Assembly (NCBI GenBank): GCA_965365465.1
Contig: CBDUBU010000071.1
Coordinates: 1 to 15,116, forward strand
Reading direction: 5' to 3'
DNA: 15,116 nucleotides
DNA from: CBDUBU01 sp965365465
Lineage (GTDB): Bacteria > Bacteroidota > Rhodothermia > Rhodothermales > DASSAV01
Below, in pieces: positions 15,033 through 15,116 of the stretch. Under the pieces are notes generated by a model that was given only the letters and a program-made list of their open reading frames with translations, made no database searches and had not been told where the DNA came from. How positions within the stretch are numbered: the first letter of the stretch is position 1; each line of letters starts with the position of its first letter. The translations under genes and the position numbers were made by a program.

Positions 15033-15116
15033 ATGAAACTGCACGAATATCAGGCCAAAGAGATTCTCGAAAAGTATGGAGTTGCGGTGCAGCGGGGCAT
15101 TGTGGCTCGCAGCGCT
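15033..15116 (+). CDS. sucC: Succinate-CoA ligase beta subunit, first 28 codons (cut by window edge)
   Basis: SucC is the ADP/GDP-forming beta subunit of succinyl-CoA synthetase in the citric acid cycle. Only 28 residues are visible, but the opening MKLHEYQAKEILEKYGVAV is the conserved N-terminus of this family's ATP-grasp domain. The frame is open to the window end. No strong Shine-Dalgarno precedes the ATG at 15033; the region just upstream can fold into stem-loops. It diverges from the LptF/LptG-family gene. Confidence 0.9.
   Translation, partial: MKLHEYQAKEILEKYGVAVQRGIVARSA

Overview
The window looks like a stretch of a chromosome from a moderately GC-rich member of the Bacteroidota/Rhodothermota lineage. 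This placement is inference. It rests on the Lon N-terminal extension, the Crp/Fnr regulator paired with a YgaP-like DUF2892 protein, a DUF3467 protein, a CBS-domain cystathionine beta-synthase, a zinc-finger-free topoisomerase I with C-terminal repeats, and the mixture of clear and missing Shine-Dalgarno sequences. I see no phage, transposon, CRISPR or tRNA.

Layout. Bases 1-1112 (minus) hold the N-terminal part of pyruvate phosphate dikinase, followed by a glycine/alanine-rich small membrane protein (1385-1630, minus). A 372-bp gap with a minus-strand terminator leads to topA (2003-4648, plus). topA converges on a minus-strand group: rsgA, a Crp/Fnr regulator and a DUF2892 membrane protein. 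The facing gene ends share one bidirectional terminator whose loop holds both stop codons. Divergent from rsgA are two small plus-strand genes (6769-7095 and 7148-7378) whose products share a conserved segment. They end at a strong bidirectional terminator shared with lon (7474-9984, minus). Upstream of lon are a regulatory gap and a soluble hybrid histidine kinase (10278-11765, minus). Divergent from the kinase is a plus-strand pair: the cystathionine beta-synthase gene and a DUF3467 gene. These converge on an LptF/LptG-family permease gene (13719-14804, minus). The start of sucC (15033 onward, plus) closes the window behind a leader with two stem-loops.

Most genes are housekeeping: central carbon metabolism (ppdK, sucC), DNA topology (topA), ribosome maturation (rsgA), proteolysis (lon), sulfur amino acid metabolism and LPS transport. 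Regulation is represented by the Crp/Fnr protein, which probably acts on its DUF2892 neighbour, and by the orphan kinase. I found no convincing new multi-gene system. The best leads are the small paralog pair, the glycine-zipper protein, the unexplained minus-strand terminator upstream of topA, and the terminator that encodes both protein tails.
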